Assembly (NCBI RefSeq): GCF_014295415.1
Contig: NZ_CP052909.1
Location: forward strand, 2,046,001 to 2,110,000
Direction of reading: 5' to 3'
Origin: Constantimarinum furrinae
GTDB taxonomy: Bacteria; Bacteroidota; Bacteroidia; Flavobacteriales; Flavobacteriaceae
Length of the DNA stretch: 64,000 nt
The translations under genes were made by a program, and so were the position numbers. The notes below the pieces were generated by a model. The model searched no databases and was not told the origin of the DNA. It worked only from the letters and a program-made list of their open reading frames with translations. Every line of letters starts with the position of its first letter. Position 1 is the first letter of the stretch. Below, piece after piece: positions 33,582-42,527 of this stretch.

Positions 33582-33615
33582 AAAAACCCTTCCTGTTCAA
33601 CAGGAAGGGTTTTTT
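33581..33615. terminator. Bidirectional terminator, 17-bp perfect stem
   Basis: Arms 33581-33597 and 33599-33615 are perfect 17-base complements (AAAAAACCCTTCCTGTT) around a single central base. T runs occur on both strands. The stem begins in the stop codon of the 65-residue gene and also serves oxyR from the other side. Confidence 0.93.
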
Positions 33616-33632
33616 CTTTATTTCTATTGGGT

Positions 33633-34568
33633 TTATTTTATCGGACTGATGATCTTTACATCCTGAAAGGCGATGGCACCTCGTACCACTCCCGAAATGA
33701 GGTCGTATAATGCATTGATGATCTGCAGTTTCAGTTCACTTTTATTGTAGATTAATCCCACTTCACGTGCAGGTGGTGGATCGTTGAAATATCTTAGGTT
33801 TCTCTTTTGATGTTCTGAAACGTCCATCGTGTGCAAAAATGGAAGTAGTGTCATTCCTAGCCCTTCATCCGAAAGTTTAATTAGGGTTTCAAAACTGCCG
33901 CTTTCCAGCTGAAAGGGTTCACCGTGCTGTAGTTTGGATGCCTTACAGAGATTGATAACTCCGTCCCTAAAGCAATGCCCGTCCTCCAATAACAATATAT
34001 CATCAATCTCCAGATCTTTACTGTCTATGGTCTTATTTACGGCCAAACGATGACTTTCAGGAATATAACCCACAAAGGGTTCGTAGTACAATACGCGTTC
34101 CTTTATCTTATCTATATGTAAAGGGGTAGCAGCTATTGCCGCATCTAAATGACCATCATTAATCTTTGTTATGATCTCATCGGTGGTGAGTTCTTCAATC
34201 TTGAGTTGAACCTTGGGGAATTTTCGCGTAAAATTTTTCAGAAACATCGGCAATAGCGTAGGCATAACTGTTGGAATGATCCCTAATTTAAATGCTCCAC
34301 CAATAAATCCCTTCTCCTGGTCTACCACATCCTGCATACGGTCGGCTTCATTCACAATGCTTCGGGCCTGACTAACGATCTTTTTCCCTACCGAAGTAAG
34401 TTCGATTGGTTTTTTGCTTCGATCAAATATGAGTATGTCCAATTCCTCTTCCAGTTTTTGGATTTGCATACTCAAGGTAGGCTGTGTTACGAAGGTTTTT
34501 TGAGCAGCCTTTGTAAAATTCTGATTTTCAGCAACTGCCAATACATATTTTAATTGAGTGATCGTCAT
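33633..34568 (-). CDS. oxyR: OxyR-type LysR family peroxide-responsive regulator
   Basis: A 311-residue LysR-type regulator. The N-terminal helix-turn-helix covers about 3-60 (TKAAQKTFVTQPTLSMQIQ), followed by a periplasmic-binding-like effector domain. Two cysteines, C199 and C208 in EDGHCFRDGVINLC, keep the same spacing and numbering as the peroxide-sensing pair of E. coli OxyR, so peroxide sensing by a disulfide is well supported. I place the start at ATG 34568, not 34589, because a TATATTTG -7 element at 34589-34596 overlaps the longer start. It probably activates catalase, peroxidase or iron-storage genes elsewhere. Confidence 0.92.
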   Translation of the reverse strand: MTITQLKYVLAVAENQNFTKAAQKTFVTQPTLSMQIQKLEEELDILIFDRSKKPIELTSVGKKIVSQARSIVNEADRMQDVVDQEKGFIGGAFKLGIIPTVMPTLLPMFLKNFTRKFPKVQLKIEELTTDEIITKINDGHLDAAIAATPLHIDKIKERVLYYEPFVGYIPESHRLAVNKTIDSKDLEIDDILLLEDGHCFRDGVINLCKASKLQHGEPFQLESGSFETLIKLSDEGLGMTLLPFLHTMDVSEHQKRNLRYFNDPPPAREVGLIYNKSELKLQIINALYDLISGVVRGAIAFQDVKIISPIK

Positions 34569-34588
34569 AGCCATAAAGTTTTGAAACA

Positions 34589-34596
34589 CAAATATA
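34589..34596 (-). promoter_or_regulatory. -7 element of the oxyR promoter
   Basis: On the minus strand the sequence is TATATTTG, an exact TAnnTTTG match, with the start codon 20 bases downstream. No TTG is seen 17-19 bases upstream. It is used here to reject the longer start. Confidence 0.55.
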
Positions 34597-34642
34597 CGAT
34601 ATCTATCAATAAAATCTATAGCGATGGACTATTCAAAAGTTA

Positions 34643-34789
34643 TCATTTATTAAAATTAAGCTTGTCAATGTTAAGATCATAATCTCGATTCCTTGATGCC
34701 ACTGAATAAGGAAGGTATTTCATATCAGCGTACCACCGGTGATCATCGGGGTTCCTTTCATATTCTGAGATACTAAAACCAAGATGATA
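34643..34789 (-). pseudogene. Decayed coding remnant (minus strand)
   Basis: A 48-codon frame without a start codon, ending in TGA at 34643-34645 and beginning directly after a stop codon. It reads GFSISEYERNPDDHRWYADM and KYLPYSVASRNRDYDLNID, which look like real protein rather than random translation. It lies between oxyR and the DUF58 gene in a 459-base stretch with no intact gene. I do not recognise the protein; a broken or exotic gene is possible. Confidence 0.3.
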
Positions 34790-34926
34790 TTAAGATTCAT
34801 TGGCATTATGAACAGGGAAGTGGTTCTTGTAAATCGGGGGCTAATCAACAACAAGTAAAAAATTATACTTTTGGCATTGTACCAAGACCCGATAGCATAA
34901 AAGTAAGCCCCAAAGTAATTTTCTAA
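34777..34926 (+). pseudogene. Decayed coding remnant (plus strand)
   Basis: A 49-codon frame, again without a usable start, beginning after a stop and ending in TAA at 34924-34926. It includes DDIKIHWHYEQGSGSCKSGA and VKNYTFGIVPRPDSIKVSPK, which looks protein-like. It overlaps the minus-strand remnant by 13 bases only. Together they suggest that an old gene or two were lost here. No family is recognised, and chance open frames cannot be excluded. Confidence 0.3.
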
Positions 34927-35027
34927 ATTCAGAACACAAAACCATCATACCATTTTTATCAATAGTGATCAATTGAATTAATTAGACCACAAATTTACAG
35001 ACACGACATCCTATGCCTCCCTAATTT

Positions 35028-36359
35028 TTAAAGCAATCCCTTGGCTTTGATCTCCAGATATTTATTGATCGTATTCACGGTGAGATCTTCGGGTGCAGTA
35101 AGTAAGGTTTGAATTCCCCGCTGTTGTAATTCCCTAACGATTATTTTTTTATCAAATTGAAACTGTTGCGCAATGGTTTGGTCGAAAATATCCGGAATTG
35201 ACGTGGATTCCTGTTCAGACAATCGCTTCAGCTCGGTGTTTTCGAAAAAGATTACAACCAATACATGTTTTTTTGCAATAGCCAATAAATAGGGCAACTG
35301 TCGGTGTAAGGCCGAAATGTGCTCAAAATTCGTATACAACAACAGCAAACTTCGGTGTGTGATCTGTCTTTTCACCAGGGACTGAAGCTGCCCAAAATCG
35401 GAATCCAAAAACTTGGTATCTATATTGTAAAGTGTATCGAGAATAGTATTCAGATACGTCTTTTTAGCCTGGGCAGGGAGGAAGTTCCCTATTTTGTTTG
35501 AAAAATCAACCAATCCCACCTTGTCATTCTTTTTTAATGCAATATTTGAAAATGCCAAGGCACTGTTTATGGCATAATCCACTAATTTGAGTCCATTAAA
35601 TGGCATCTTCATCACCCGGCTGGTATCGATGACCGAATAAATGGGTTGCATTTTTTCATCCTGAAACTGATTCACCATCAGTTGAGCGTGTTTGGCAGTT
35701 GCCTTCCAGTTTACAGTACGTACATCATCGCCAACTACATATTCCTTGATCTGCTCGAATTCCATCGTATGACCAATACGTCTGATCTTCTTTAAGCCAA
35801 TATGGGATAATCGATTGTCGATAGCCAAAAAGTCATATTTCTTCATCTGTATAAATGATGGATATACTTTTACTAATTGCTCATGGTTAAATGTATAGCG
35901 TTTTCTGGCGAGACCTATAATGGACGTGGCATAACAATTAAGGTTTCCGAAAACATATTCCCCACGATCTACAGGCCGTACCAAGTAGGGTAATGTAGTT
36001 TTATCCTTAGCCGGTATTTCTTTTTTTCTGAAAAAATCGCGTTTCTGAAACTGCACGGGTAATTCATCAATTATCACTACGCTGATCTTAAAGGGATAAC
36101 TGTTTTTTAGCTGAATATATACTTCATTATCATCGCTATTACTGAATTTCTCCGGAAGGATTCGTTCCCCTTTAAGGCCTTTGCCGCTATATAACATACT
36201 TATTTCGATGAGTAGTAAAACACCTAATCCCAACACCAGTAGCCAAACTATTCCATACAAATTGGGCATCCAATGTGAAATCAAAAAAAGCAGCGCAAGC
36301 AGCGTTAGTGTATAAAAAAAACGCGGACTTAAATACAGATATTTTAGAAAGTTGATCAC
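35028..36359 (-). CDS. DUF58 domain protein
   Basis: A 443-residue protein with two membrane helices near the N-terminus (about 15-55), then a beta-rich part and the DUF58 core, with the GDDVRTVNWKATAKHAQLMVNQF pattern near 209-231 and a von Willebrand A-like region after it (VIDTSRVMKMP, then LLLYTNFEHI). DUF58 proteins are almost always paired with MoxR ATPases, which are thought to act as chaperones for them. It shares one base with the MoxR gene stop-start junction. It is the last gene of the six-gene minus-strand cluster. Confidence 0.88.
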   Translation of the reverse strand: MINFLKYLYLSPRFFYTLTLLALLFLISHWMPNLYGIVWLLVLGLGVLLLIEISMLYSGKGLKGERILPEKFSNSDDNEVYIQLKNSYPFKISVVIIDELPVQFQKRDFFRKKEIPAKDKTTLPYLVRPVDRGEYVFGNLNCYATSIIGLARKRYTFNHEQLVKVYPSFIQMKKYDFLAIDNRLSHIGLKKIRRIGHTMEFEQIKEYVVGDDVRTVNWKATAKHAQLMVNQFQDEKMQPIYSVIDTSRVMKMPFNGLKLVDYAINSALAFSNIALKKNDKVGLVDFSNKIGNFLPAQAKKTYLNTILDTLYNIDTKFLDSDFGQLQSLVKRQITHRSLLLLYTNFEHISALHRQLPYLLAIAKKHVLVVIFFENTELKRLSEQESTSIPDIFDQTIAQQFQFDKKIIVRELQQRGIQTLLTAPEDLTVNTINKYLEIKAKGLL

Positions 36360-37357
36360 TAACGGGGAATTTCTACTGATTGGGCGATCATATCGATAAC
36401 TGCTTCGGGAGACATGCCTTCCATTTCTCGTTCGGGAGAAAGAATGATTCGGTGCCTTAATACAGGTGCGAGCGCCCGTTTTACATCATCGGGAGTTACG
36501 AAATCCCGATTGTTGATGGCCGCAAATGCCTTGGAGGCATTCATAATTGCGAGCGAAGCACGCGGGGATCCTCCCAGATATAAATGGGGATGATTACGGG
36601 TTTTATCTACTACCTGTGCGATATAATTAAAGATCTTTTCTTCTATTAAAATGTGCTGTACCTGTTCCCGGAAACTTCGCAGCGCTTCAGGGGTAAGCAC
36701 ACCTTCAATCGCGTCCTGAGGAACAGCCAATTTGCGGTTGTGATGTGTTTTAAGAATGTTTATTTCGTCATCAAGAGTAGGATAACCCACTTTTATTTTA
36801 AACAAAAATCTATCGAGTTGAGCCTCCGGAAGCGCATATGTTCCTTCCTGTTCTACAGGATTTTGTGTTGCTAAAACCATAAAGGGATATTCCATAATAT
36901 ATTTTTCTCCATCCATAGTTATCTGTCGCTCTTCCATAACCTCAAAAAGCGCAGCCTGGGTCTTGGCAGGCGCTCTATTGATCTCGTCTATTAGCACAAT
37001 ATTCGAAAAGATAGGGCCTTTTTTAAATTCAAACTCAGATGATTTCATGTTGAGGACAGAAGTTCCCAAAACATCACTCGGCATGAGGTCGGGAGTAAAC
37101 TGTATCCTGCTGAAATCGGTTTTCAAAGTTTTTGCAAAGAGCTTTGCCGTAATGGTTTTGGCAATACCCGGAACACCTTCAATAAGTACATGACCATTTG
37201 CAAGTAAACTTACAATGAGCAACTCGATAAAGTCCTGCTGACCGATTATTATTTTTCCAAGCTGTGTTTTTATCTGATCTACGGCATCACGCAATTCTTG
37301 GAGTGGGATGCGGCTGTTAAACTGTAATTCTTCGTTTTGTGATTCAGGATTTTCCAT
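36359..37357 (-). CDS. MoxR family AAA+ ATPase
   Basis: A 332-residue AAA+ ATPase with Walker A in GVPGIAKT (about 60-67), Walker B LIDEINRAPAKTQAALFEVMEE (about 120-141), sensor 1 ATQNPVEQEGTYALPEAQLDRF (about 162-183), and a C-terminal lid domain containing GGSPRAS. The second glycine of the classical Walker A is alanine, which is usual for MoxR. MoxR proteins act as chaperones in maturing VWA-domain proteins and complexes. It abuts DUF58 and overlaps DUF4350 by 14 bases. Confidence 0.94.
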   Translation of the reverse strand: MENPESQNEELQFNSRIPLQELRDAVDQIKTQLGKIIIGQQDFIELLIVSLLANGHVLIEGVPGIAKTITAKLFAKTLKTDFSRIQFTPDLMPSDVLGTSVLNMKSSEFEFKKGPIFSNIVLIDEINRAPAKTQAALFEVMEERQITMDGEKYIMEYPFMVLATQNPVEQEGTYALPEAQLDRFLFKIKVGYPTLDDEINILKTHHNRKLAVPQDAIEGVLTPEALRSFREQVQHILIEEKIFNYIAQVVDKTRNHPHLYLGGSPRASLAIMNASKAFAAINNRDFVTPDDVKRALAPVLRHRIILSPEREMEGMSPEAVIDMIAQSVEIPR

Positions 37358-38561
37358 CGACCTTATTTTTATATTGATTGATCTCTTTATTGAGTTTTAA
37401 TAATTCTTCTTTGGTGGTAGTATGCTGGTGTTGTACTTTTTCTATAAAGGTAAACAGTGATTTAGTATCTTCAACAGTATTTCCGCTTCGCGCAGCGATA
37501 GTTTCAAAGAACCGATCATTTATCCTCTCTGTGGGGACACGAAGGCGCGTACGAATAAATTCAAAAAATAATACGATCTGTTTCTGTGCAATTTCGTGAT
37601 ATTGTCTCTTATCGAGGTACATCCCCGAAATGGTCTGTGTATACTCGTAGGTTTTATTTGTAAGAGGTTTTACAATTGGAATATTGCGCTGCTTTCGTTT
37701 TCCTTCAAACAACACATATAATAGCACACCTATGAGTACAAAATAGTAGGCCCATTTTAGGTATTTGCTATTCAGAATGATACGCAGAGGGGAAACATTT
37801 ACTTTTTTTCCACTTTTGTAGTAATCATCCCAATAGATCATTGAGTCGTCATTTATATAACTTAAAACATGTTGTGTATGTGTTGCATAGTCGTCTTTCA
37901 GCAAAAAATAATTGGAAAAGATCTCAGGCTGATTGTGGATCAAAAATCTACCATTGCCTATAGGAGCCTCTATAAAATTCGCTGTCGGATGTAAAAGAGC
38001 AATAGTGTCTTTATACGCTTCTACCATTCCAAGTACAGTATGCGATAGGGTGTCGATCTCTTCAAAATAAGGGACAATAAAATCTCTGTCGAGATGATAT
38101 ACCTTTTCACTTTTCAATTTTGGATTTACCAATTGAAGCATGGGCTCGGTTGCGAGACTATTTTTTAACCAAGCATTATTTACCTTTAGGGACAAAGTGT
38201 CTAAAAGCATGCGACTATGATGATTGGCCGAAACAAACACGGTATTTCCTTCTTCCACCCAATTGTACAATTTGTTGAATTCGGCTTTATCGAAAGCAAC
38301 ACGGTTATTGATGAACAAATAGGTTCCCTGCAGTGTAGAATCCTGAAGGACTTCAAAAGGAGGTCTGCTAAACGCTTTTATTTTGTCATTATAGGAAGTT
38401 TCCAGAAGATCGCTTAATACATAGGTTCCCATTGGAATCTTATCCAAAGTAGAATAACTGGGAAACCAACTGATAGGCACAGGTTTTGTTGCTTCAACAT
38501 ACACCAAGCCCGCAACCATTATAAACAGACCAAAGAATGCTATTTTCTGAAACCTACTCAT
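37344..38561 (-). CDS. DUF4350 domain membrane protein
   Basis: A 405-residue protein with membrane helices near the N-terminus and near 275-295. The middle holds a DUF4350-type, GATase-like domain (DKIPMGTYVLSDLLETS, then FVSANHHSRMLL) and the tail is helical. The start is ATG 38561 rather than 38636, since the longer frame would run far into the previous gene; with this start the overlap is eight bases. It is a conserved member of DUF58-MoxR clusters in Bacteroidota, with unknown function. The final part, rich in lysine, is probably cytosolic. Confidence 0.82.
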   Translation of the reverse strand: MSRFQKIAFFGLFIMVAGLVYVEATKPVPISWFPSYSTLDKIPMGTYVLSDLLETSYNDKIKAFSRPPFEVLQDSTLQGTYLFINNRVAFDKAEFNKLYNWVEEGNTVFVSANHHSRMLLDTLSLKVNNAWLKNSLATEPMLQLVNPKLKSEKVYHLDRDFIVPYFEEIDTLSHTVLGMVEAYKDTIALLHPTANFIEAPIGNGRFLIHNQPEIFSNYFLLKDDYATHTQHVLSYINDDSMIYWDDYYKSGKKVNVSPLRIILNSKYLKWAYYFVLIGVLLYVLFEGKRKQRNIPIVKPLTNKTYEYTQTISGMYLDKRQYHEIAQKQIVLFFEFIRTRLRVPTERINDRFFETIAARSGNTVEDTKSLFTFIEKVQHQHTTTKEELLKLNKEINQYKNKVDGKS

Positions 38562-39312
38562 TATTGTCGGGGATTTGATGTTCAAGTTTTTTAAAGGCGC
38601 CCTGTGCAATAAGATAATCGGTTTCGGTGACGGCAAAGCTTCCGTACCAGATATAATCGTATAATAACGTTACTTTTTTATACTGATTTTTCAGCATTTC
38701 TGAAGTGATCTCCTCAATATAATCAGTATTGGTTTTGTCGAATTCGTAATCGATAATTTCTGCATTGGTGAGTTTTTTCAGAATTAAAAGATAATGATAG
38801 CGAACCGCCAAGCGGTAATCCTTATGTTGTAATGCCCTGTCAATGAGTTTTTGAATGTCCCTGGTCTTTATGATCTCTTCCTCTTCGGTAAAGAACACTT
38901 CGGGTCCTTTCTTTCTTCCTAAAAGTTTTGCTCCGGGATTCAGTTTATAGAAAAGCCATATAATAAAAAACAGTATTCCACCAATAATGAGATACGGAAG
39001 TATGGCAATAAAGTTTGACCAGAACCAGGTATTTTGATTGTCCCCAAGCAGCCATTCCCAAAAGCGGCTCCAAAGCTCACTTAACCATATTTTAAACCGA
39101 TCCCAGAAATTGGGTTCTTTTATAAGTTCGGTATAATTGAAATCCTCATCATTCTTATAATCTGTAATCTTTTCAGAATTGAACTCAACCGGTATCAAAT
39201 GGGTGCGCCTGTCGTATTGTACGACGTTTTCCTCATTCACACTCAGGCTGTCTTGCGCCTGTGCTTCAGAAAAAAACATAAGAAATACACCTAAAATGAA
39301 AACGATCCGCAT
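38554..39312 (-). CDS. DUF4129 domain membrane protein
   Basis: A 252-residue protein with a signal peptide (about 1-19), a linker rich in aromatic residues (FWDRFKIWLSELWSRFWEWL near 68-87), a membrane helix near 97-121 and a cytosolic C-terminal DUF4129 domain (about 150-245) with DYRLAVRYHYLLILKKL and YEFDKTNTDYIEEI. The family is frequent in MoxR-DUF58 clusters and in some actinobacterial loci, with no assigned function. It overlaps DUF4350 by eight bases and follows the membrane protein gene by four. Confidence 0.85.
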   Translation of the reverse strand: MRIVFILGVFLMFFSEAQAQDSLSVNEENVVQYDRRTHLIPVEFNSEKITDYKNDEDFNYTELIKEPNFWDRFKIWLSELWSRFWEWLLGDNQNTWFWSNFIAILPYLIIGGILFFIIWLFYKLNPGAKLLGRKKGPEVFFTEEEEIIKTRDIQKLIDRALQHKDYRLAVRYHYLLILKKLTNAEIIDYEFDKTNTDYIEEITSEMLKNQYKKVTLLYDYIWYGSFAVTETDYLIAQGAFKKLEHQIPDNNE

Positions 39313-39316
39313 AGTA

Positions 39317-40195
39317 TTAATCTTCCCTGTTGCCTATGGATTCTATGGTTTCCATAGTACCTGTAAAGTGTTTCTTTTCATTCAAGTTATAGTAGATCAA
39401 GGCCGTGGCGATAACTATAATTGCTTGCAGCAGATACTGAGCTATTACTCCTATGGAGCTCAGTACCATATAGACCCAATCAAACATATCTGACGGATCT
39501 GCCGAAACTGTTTCCGCAAAGGCGATTCCCTTTACGAAAAAGTAGATATACTGAGGAACCTGAAATATCATTAGGAGTATGTAATAAATGATAATTAAAA
39601 CCAAGTATGTGGCAAATGTGATCCACCACTCGCCTTTAATAAGCGAAAAACTGTAACTAATACTATCGGTAACATCTCGTTTTTCGAATACATGGATAGC
39701 ATAGGTAAGTGACAGTACAACGGCCAGAAAAATCCCCGGCGCCAAACAAAATAGTGCGCCAAAAAAGACCATTATCCCTACCAGTATGCTCATTCCCAAC
39801 AAGCTCCAGAAATTGGCTCTTACCCCTGCGGTTACTTCTTCTTTAACGATCATACCATTGTTTTCTACATAAGACTTAATGGAATGAAGCACAGTCCCGT
39901 ACAACAGCGCGTAATACACCATAGCAGAAACAAGTAAGAGCACCAATGCAATAAGAAAACCAACACCCTCTCCAAATCCTGTGCTCGAACTAGTCATCCA
40001 TCCACTACCACCCATTCCGCCAAAAACAGTTTGCATATAATAGACATACGACAATACAACCACTAATAGGGCCGGTCCGGCGATCCTGAAAATGAGTCCG
40101 AATAATTGTACCCCGTTCAATCTTAAAAATTTAAAGAGGTCGGTTAGGATGGTCCCTAACTCTCGTTGTTTTCTAAACTGAATTTTCTCCTTCAT
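39317..40195 (-). CDS. Multi-pass membrane protein of the MoxR cluster
   Basis: A 292-residue protein with about six hydrophobic segments, alternating with a cytosolic loop containing HSIKSYVENNGMIVKEEVTAG. I place the start at ATG 40195 rather than 40330, because the longer form would lie almost entirely over the SpoIIM gene end; with this start the overlap is 23 bases. It resembles the glycerophosphoryl diester phosphodiesterase-associated membrane domain type only loosely, so I leave the family open. It is probably a structural partner in the cluster. Confidence 0.72.
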   Translation of the reverse strand: MKEKIQFRKQRELGTILTDLFKFLRLNGVQLFGLIFRIAGPALLVVVLSYVYYMQTVFGGMGGSGWMTSSSTGFGEGVGFLIALVLLLVSAMVYYALLYGTVLHSIKSYVENNGMIVKEEVTAGVRANFWSLLGMSILVGIMVFFGALFCLAPGIFLAVVLSLTYAIHVFEKRDVTDSISYSFSLIKGEWWITFATYLVLIIIYYILLMIFQVPQYIYFFVKGIAFAETVSADPSDMFDWVYMVLSSIGVIAQYLLQAIIVIATALIYYNLNEKKHFTGTMETIESIGNRED

Positions 40196-41144
40196 TTCTT
40201 CTTTTAAGTTTAATGGGGTAAATGATGTAATAGTAAACGATGAGATAAAACGTTCCTCCAATGATGAGTAGTGCCAGCCAATCGGGCATTTCGGTATGGC
40301 GAGTAACAAACCCTTCAAGAAATCCTGCAATAATGAAAAAGGGGATGGTACTCAGTAAAATTTTAAGGCCGTCCTTGGCACCTCTCACAAAGGATTGAAG
40401 CCTGGTATAAGTTCCCGGAAATAAAATACTGTTACCAAGAACAAGTCCCGCACAACCTGCAATTATAATCACCGAGATCTCGATGGTTCCATGGATCCAT
40501 ATAGTGCGTGCCGATTCCCATAAAAGACCCTGTTCATAGAAAAAGTACTGGAAAGACCCCAGCATAATAGCGTTTCGCATTAGAATAAATAGGGTGCCCA
40601 ATCCTAAAAACATACCAAATGCAAAGGCCAGCAAAGCAACTCTAATATTGTTTACGGTAATTCCTAGAAACATATTCATTTCTCCCATGTCCTTATACAC
40701 AGCCATTGGGTCACCTTTATCAATATTATCCAACGTCATATTAACATAACCGTCCCCAAGAATAAGTCGAACAAAATCACCATCGGTAGCGGCCGAGTAT
40801 GCGCCTATGATACCAAAAAGTAAAAATGTTACAAATGCTATTAGTAATTGCTTATGATATTGTGAAAAAAACAACGGGAACTCCCGAGTATAAAATGTTA
40901 TAAAGCGAGTACGAGACTCTCTTTTGGTCTTATAAATCTTTTGGTGCGCCAAAACAGATAAGCTGTTTAGGTATTGCAATGTATTACTTTGCGGATAAAA
41001 GGTCTGCGCATAACTCAGGTGGTCGGTAACCTCCAAATATAGCGCACTCAGTTCATCGGGATGCATTTGAATATTATTCCGAAGAACATTTTCAAATCTT
41101 AACCATTTATCCTTATTTTGTCTGGCAAATGCAGCTTCGCGCAT
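40173..41144 (-). CDS. Stage II sporulation protein M (SpoIIM)-family membrane protein
   Basis: A 323-residue membrane protein of the SpoIIM/DUF95 family, with MREAAFARQNKDKWLRFE at the N-terminus, a cytosolic part with the LYLEVTDHLSYAQTFYPQS region, and six or so membrane segments, including NNIRVALLAFAFGMFLGLGT and the HGTIEISVIIIAGCAGL motif. The start is ATG 41144 rather than 41168, giving the usual N-terminus. In Firmicutes SpoIIM works in engulfment; here there is no sporulation and the role is unknown. It is the first gene of the minus-strand cluster, divergent from the RDD gene. Confidence 0.88.
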   Translation of the reverse strand: MREAAFARQNKDKWLRFENVLRNNIQMHPDELSALYLEVTDHLSYAQTFYPQSNTLQYLNSLSVLAHQKIYKTKRESRTRFITFYTREFPLFFSQYHKQLLIAFVTFLLFGIIGAYSAATDGDFVRLILGDGYVNMTLDNIDKGDPMAVYKDMGEMNMFLGITVNNIRVALLAFAFGMFLGLGTLFILMRNAIMLGSFQYFFYEQGLLWESARTIWIHGTIEISVIIIAGCAGLVLGNSILFPGTYTRLQSFVRGAKDGLKILLSTIPFFIIAGFLEGFVTRHTEMPDWLALLIIGGTFYLIVYYYIIYPIKLKRRNEGENSV

Positions 41145-41181
41145 TGTAGCGTGGTTGTTTTGCCTCAAAGAAACAGTATTA

Positions 41182-41898
41182 ATGGATAATTTTCAAATAG
41201 AAACTGCTCAAAATGTCAACATTGTTCAAAATGTTGCGGGGGTAGGAGATCGAATTTTAGCATACCTCATCGACCTTCTTATTCTCATCATTTATGTGGT
41301 GATTGTTTCTGTAATTCTTGCTTGGACAGAACTGAGTCCCGACCTCAGTTTTTTAGTGATCATGACCATCGGATTGCCTATTTTACTGTATCATTTGCTA
41401 TGGGAAATGTTTTGGAACGGACAGAGTCCGGGAAAGGCAGTACTAAAGATCCGGGTAGTAAAACTGGACGGGTCAAAACCGGCATTTTCGAATTATCTAC
41501 TTCGTTGGCTGTTAAGGATCATCGATGTTAGTATTACAAGCGGAGCCTTAGCTTTGGTCACCATCTTAATGAACGGAAGGGGTCAGCGTTTAGGCGATAT
41601 GGCGGCAACAACTACAGTGATCTCTGAAAAGAAGACCATTAGTTTTTCGCAAACGATATTAGCCGATATTCCCGAAGACTACCAACCCCTATATCCTCAG
41701 GTCACCATTTTTACGGATCTCGAAATACAAACGATTAAAAATGTCTTTACCGATGCCAAGTACAATGGCAACCACAATGTTATCCTGAAGCTTTCCGAAA
41801 GACTCTCCAATGTAATGGAGGTTACTTATGAAGGCACACCCATTCAATTTGTTGACAGAGTGATAAAAGACTATAACTATTATACCCAAAACATGTGA
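41182..41898 (+). CDS. RDD family membrane protein
   Basis: A 238-residue protein with an RDD domain (about 15-145). The Arg and Asp residues of the family occur in GDRILAYLIDLLI near 23-35, the WNGQSPGKAVLKIRVV motif follows at about 79-94, and a late GQRLGDMAATTTV closes it. The C-terminal 80 residues are soluble. The ATG at 41182 gives the usual N-terminus; a longer frame starts at 41155. It is separated by 37 bases from the divergent SpoIIM gene, so the two transcripts share a regulatory region. RDD proteins are thought to be transporter-like, without firm evidence. Confidence 0.87.
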   Translation: MDNFQIETAQNVNIVQNVAGVGDRILAYLIDLLILIIYVVIVSVILAWTELSPDLSFLVIMTIGLPILLYHLLWEMFWNGQSPGKAVLKIRVVKLDGSKPAFSNYLLRWLLRIIDVSITSGALALVTILMNGRGQRLGDMAATTTVISEKKTISFSQTILADIPEDYQPLYPQVTIFTDLEIQTIKNVFTDAKYNGNHNVILKLSERLSNVMEVTYEGTPIQFVDRVIKDYNYYTQNM

Positions 41899-42527
41899 GC
41901 CTTTTTCTAATCATCGATATCTTGGGAACTATTTCCTTTTCTATTTCAGGTGTGTTAACCGCACTTAAAAAGCGAATGGATCCCTTCGGAATTCTAATTA
42001 TTGCTTTTGTAACCGCAGTAGGCGGTGGTACGCTTCGCGATGTACTCATTGATTTTCCTATTACCTGGATGCGCAACCTAACTTTCGTTTACGTCATTGT
42101 TGGAGCCTCAGTTTTTGCAGTAATATTTAGAAAGAAACTGGGATATATTAGACGTTCTTTGTTTTTGTTCGATACGATCGGTATCGCGCTTTATACCATC
42201 GTTGGAGTAGAGAAGGGGATCTCTGCCGATTTTCCGCCTATCATTTGTATTGCTCTGGGTACCATGTCGGCGGTATTTGGAGGGGTAATACGTGATATAC
42301 TTTGTAATGAGATACCCATTATTTTCAGGAAGGAAATTTACGCCACCGCATGCATCTTGGGAGGAGTGACCTATTTCTTACTACTGAAAACTTCGCTTTC
42401 GGAGAATTTTGTGGTTATAATTTCAGGATCGGTAGTAATTACTGTAAGACTTTTAGCCGTTTACTTTAAATTGTCATTACCTACCATTTACAATAAGCGG
42501 GAACTTACTGAAGGACCTCAGCCTTGA
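41895..42527 (+). CDS. TRIC-type (UPF0126) membrane channel family protein
   Basis: A 210-residue membrane protein with seven hydrophobic segments and two internal copies of the TRIC signature: FVTAVGGGTLRDVL near 37-50 and AVFGGVIRDIL near 125-135. Bacterial homologues form trimeric cation channels. The start is GTG at 41895, overlapping the end of the RDD gene in the sequence ATGTGA by four bases, a typical translational-coupling junction. It converges on the cyclophilin gene with overlapping ends. Confidence 0.88.
   Translation: MSLFLIIDILGTISFSISGVLTALKKRMDPFGILIIAFVTAVGGGTLRDVLIDFPITWMRNLTFVYVIVGASVFAVIFRKKLGYIRRSLFLFDTIGIALYTIVGVEKGISADFPPIICIALGTMSAVFGGVIRDILCNEIPIIFRKEIYATACILGGVTYFLLLKTSLSENFVVIISGSVVITVRLLAVYFKLSLPTIYNKRELTEGPQP

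Noticed and set aside
38562-38636. Longer N-terminus for the DUF4350 gene
   Set aside because: It would overlap the preceding gene by about 80 bases and lacks the expected membrane anchor at the start.
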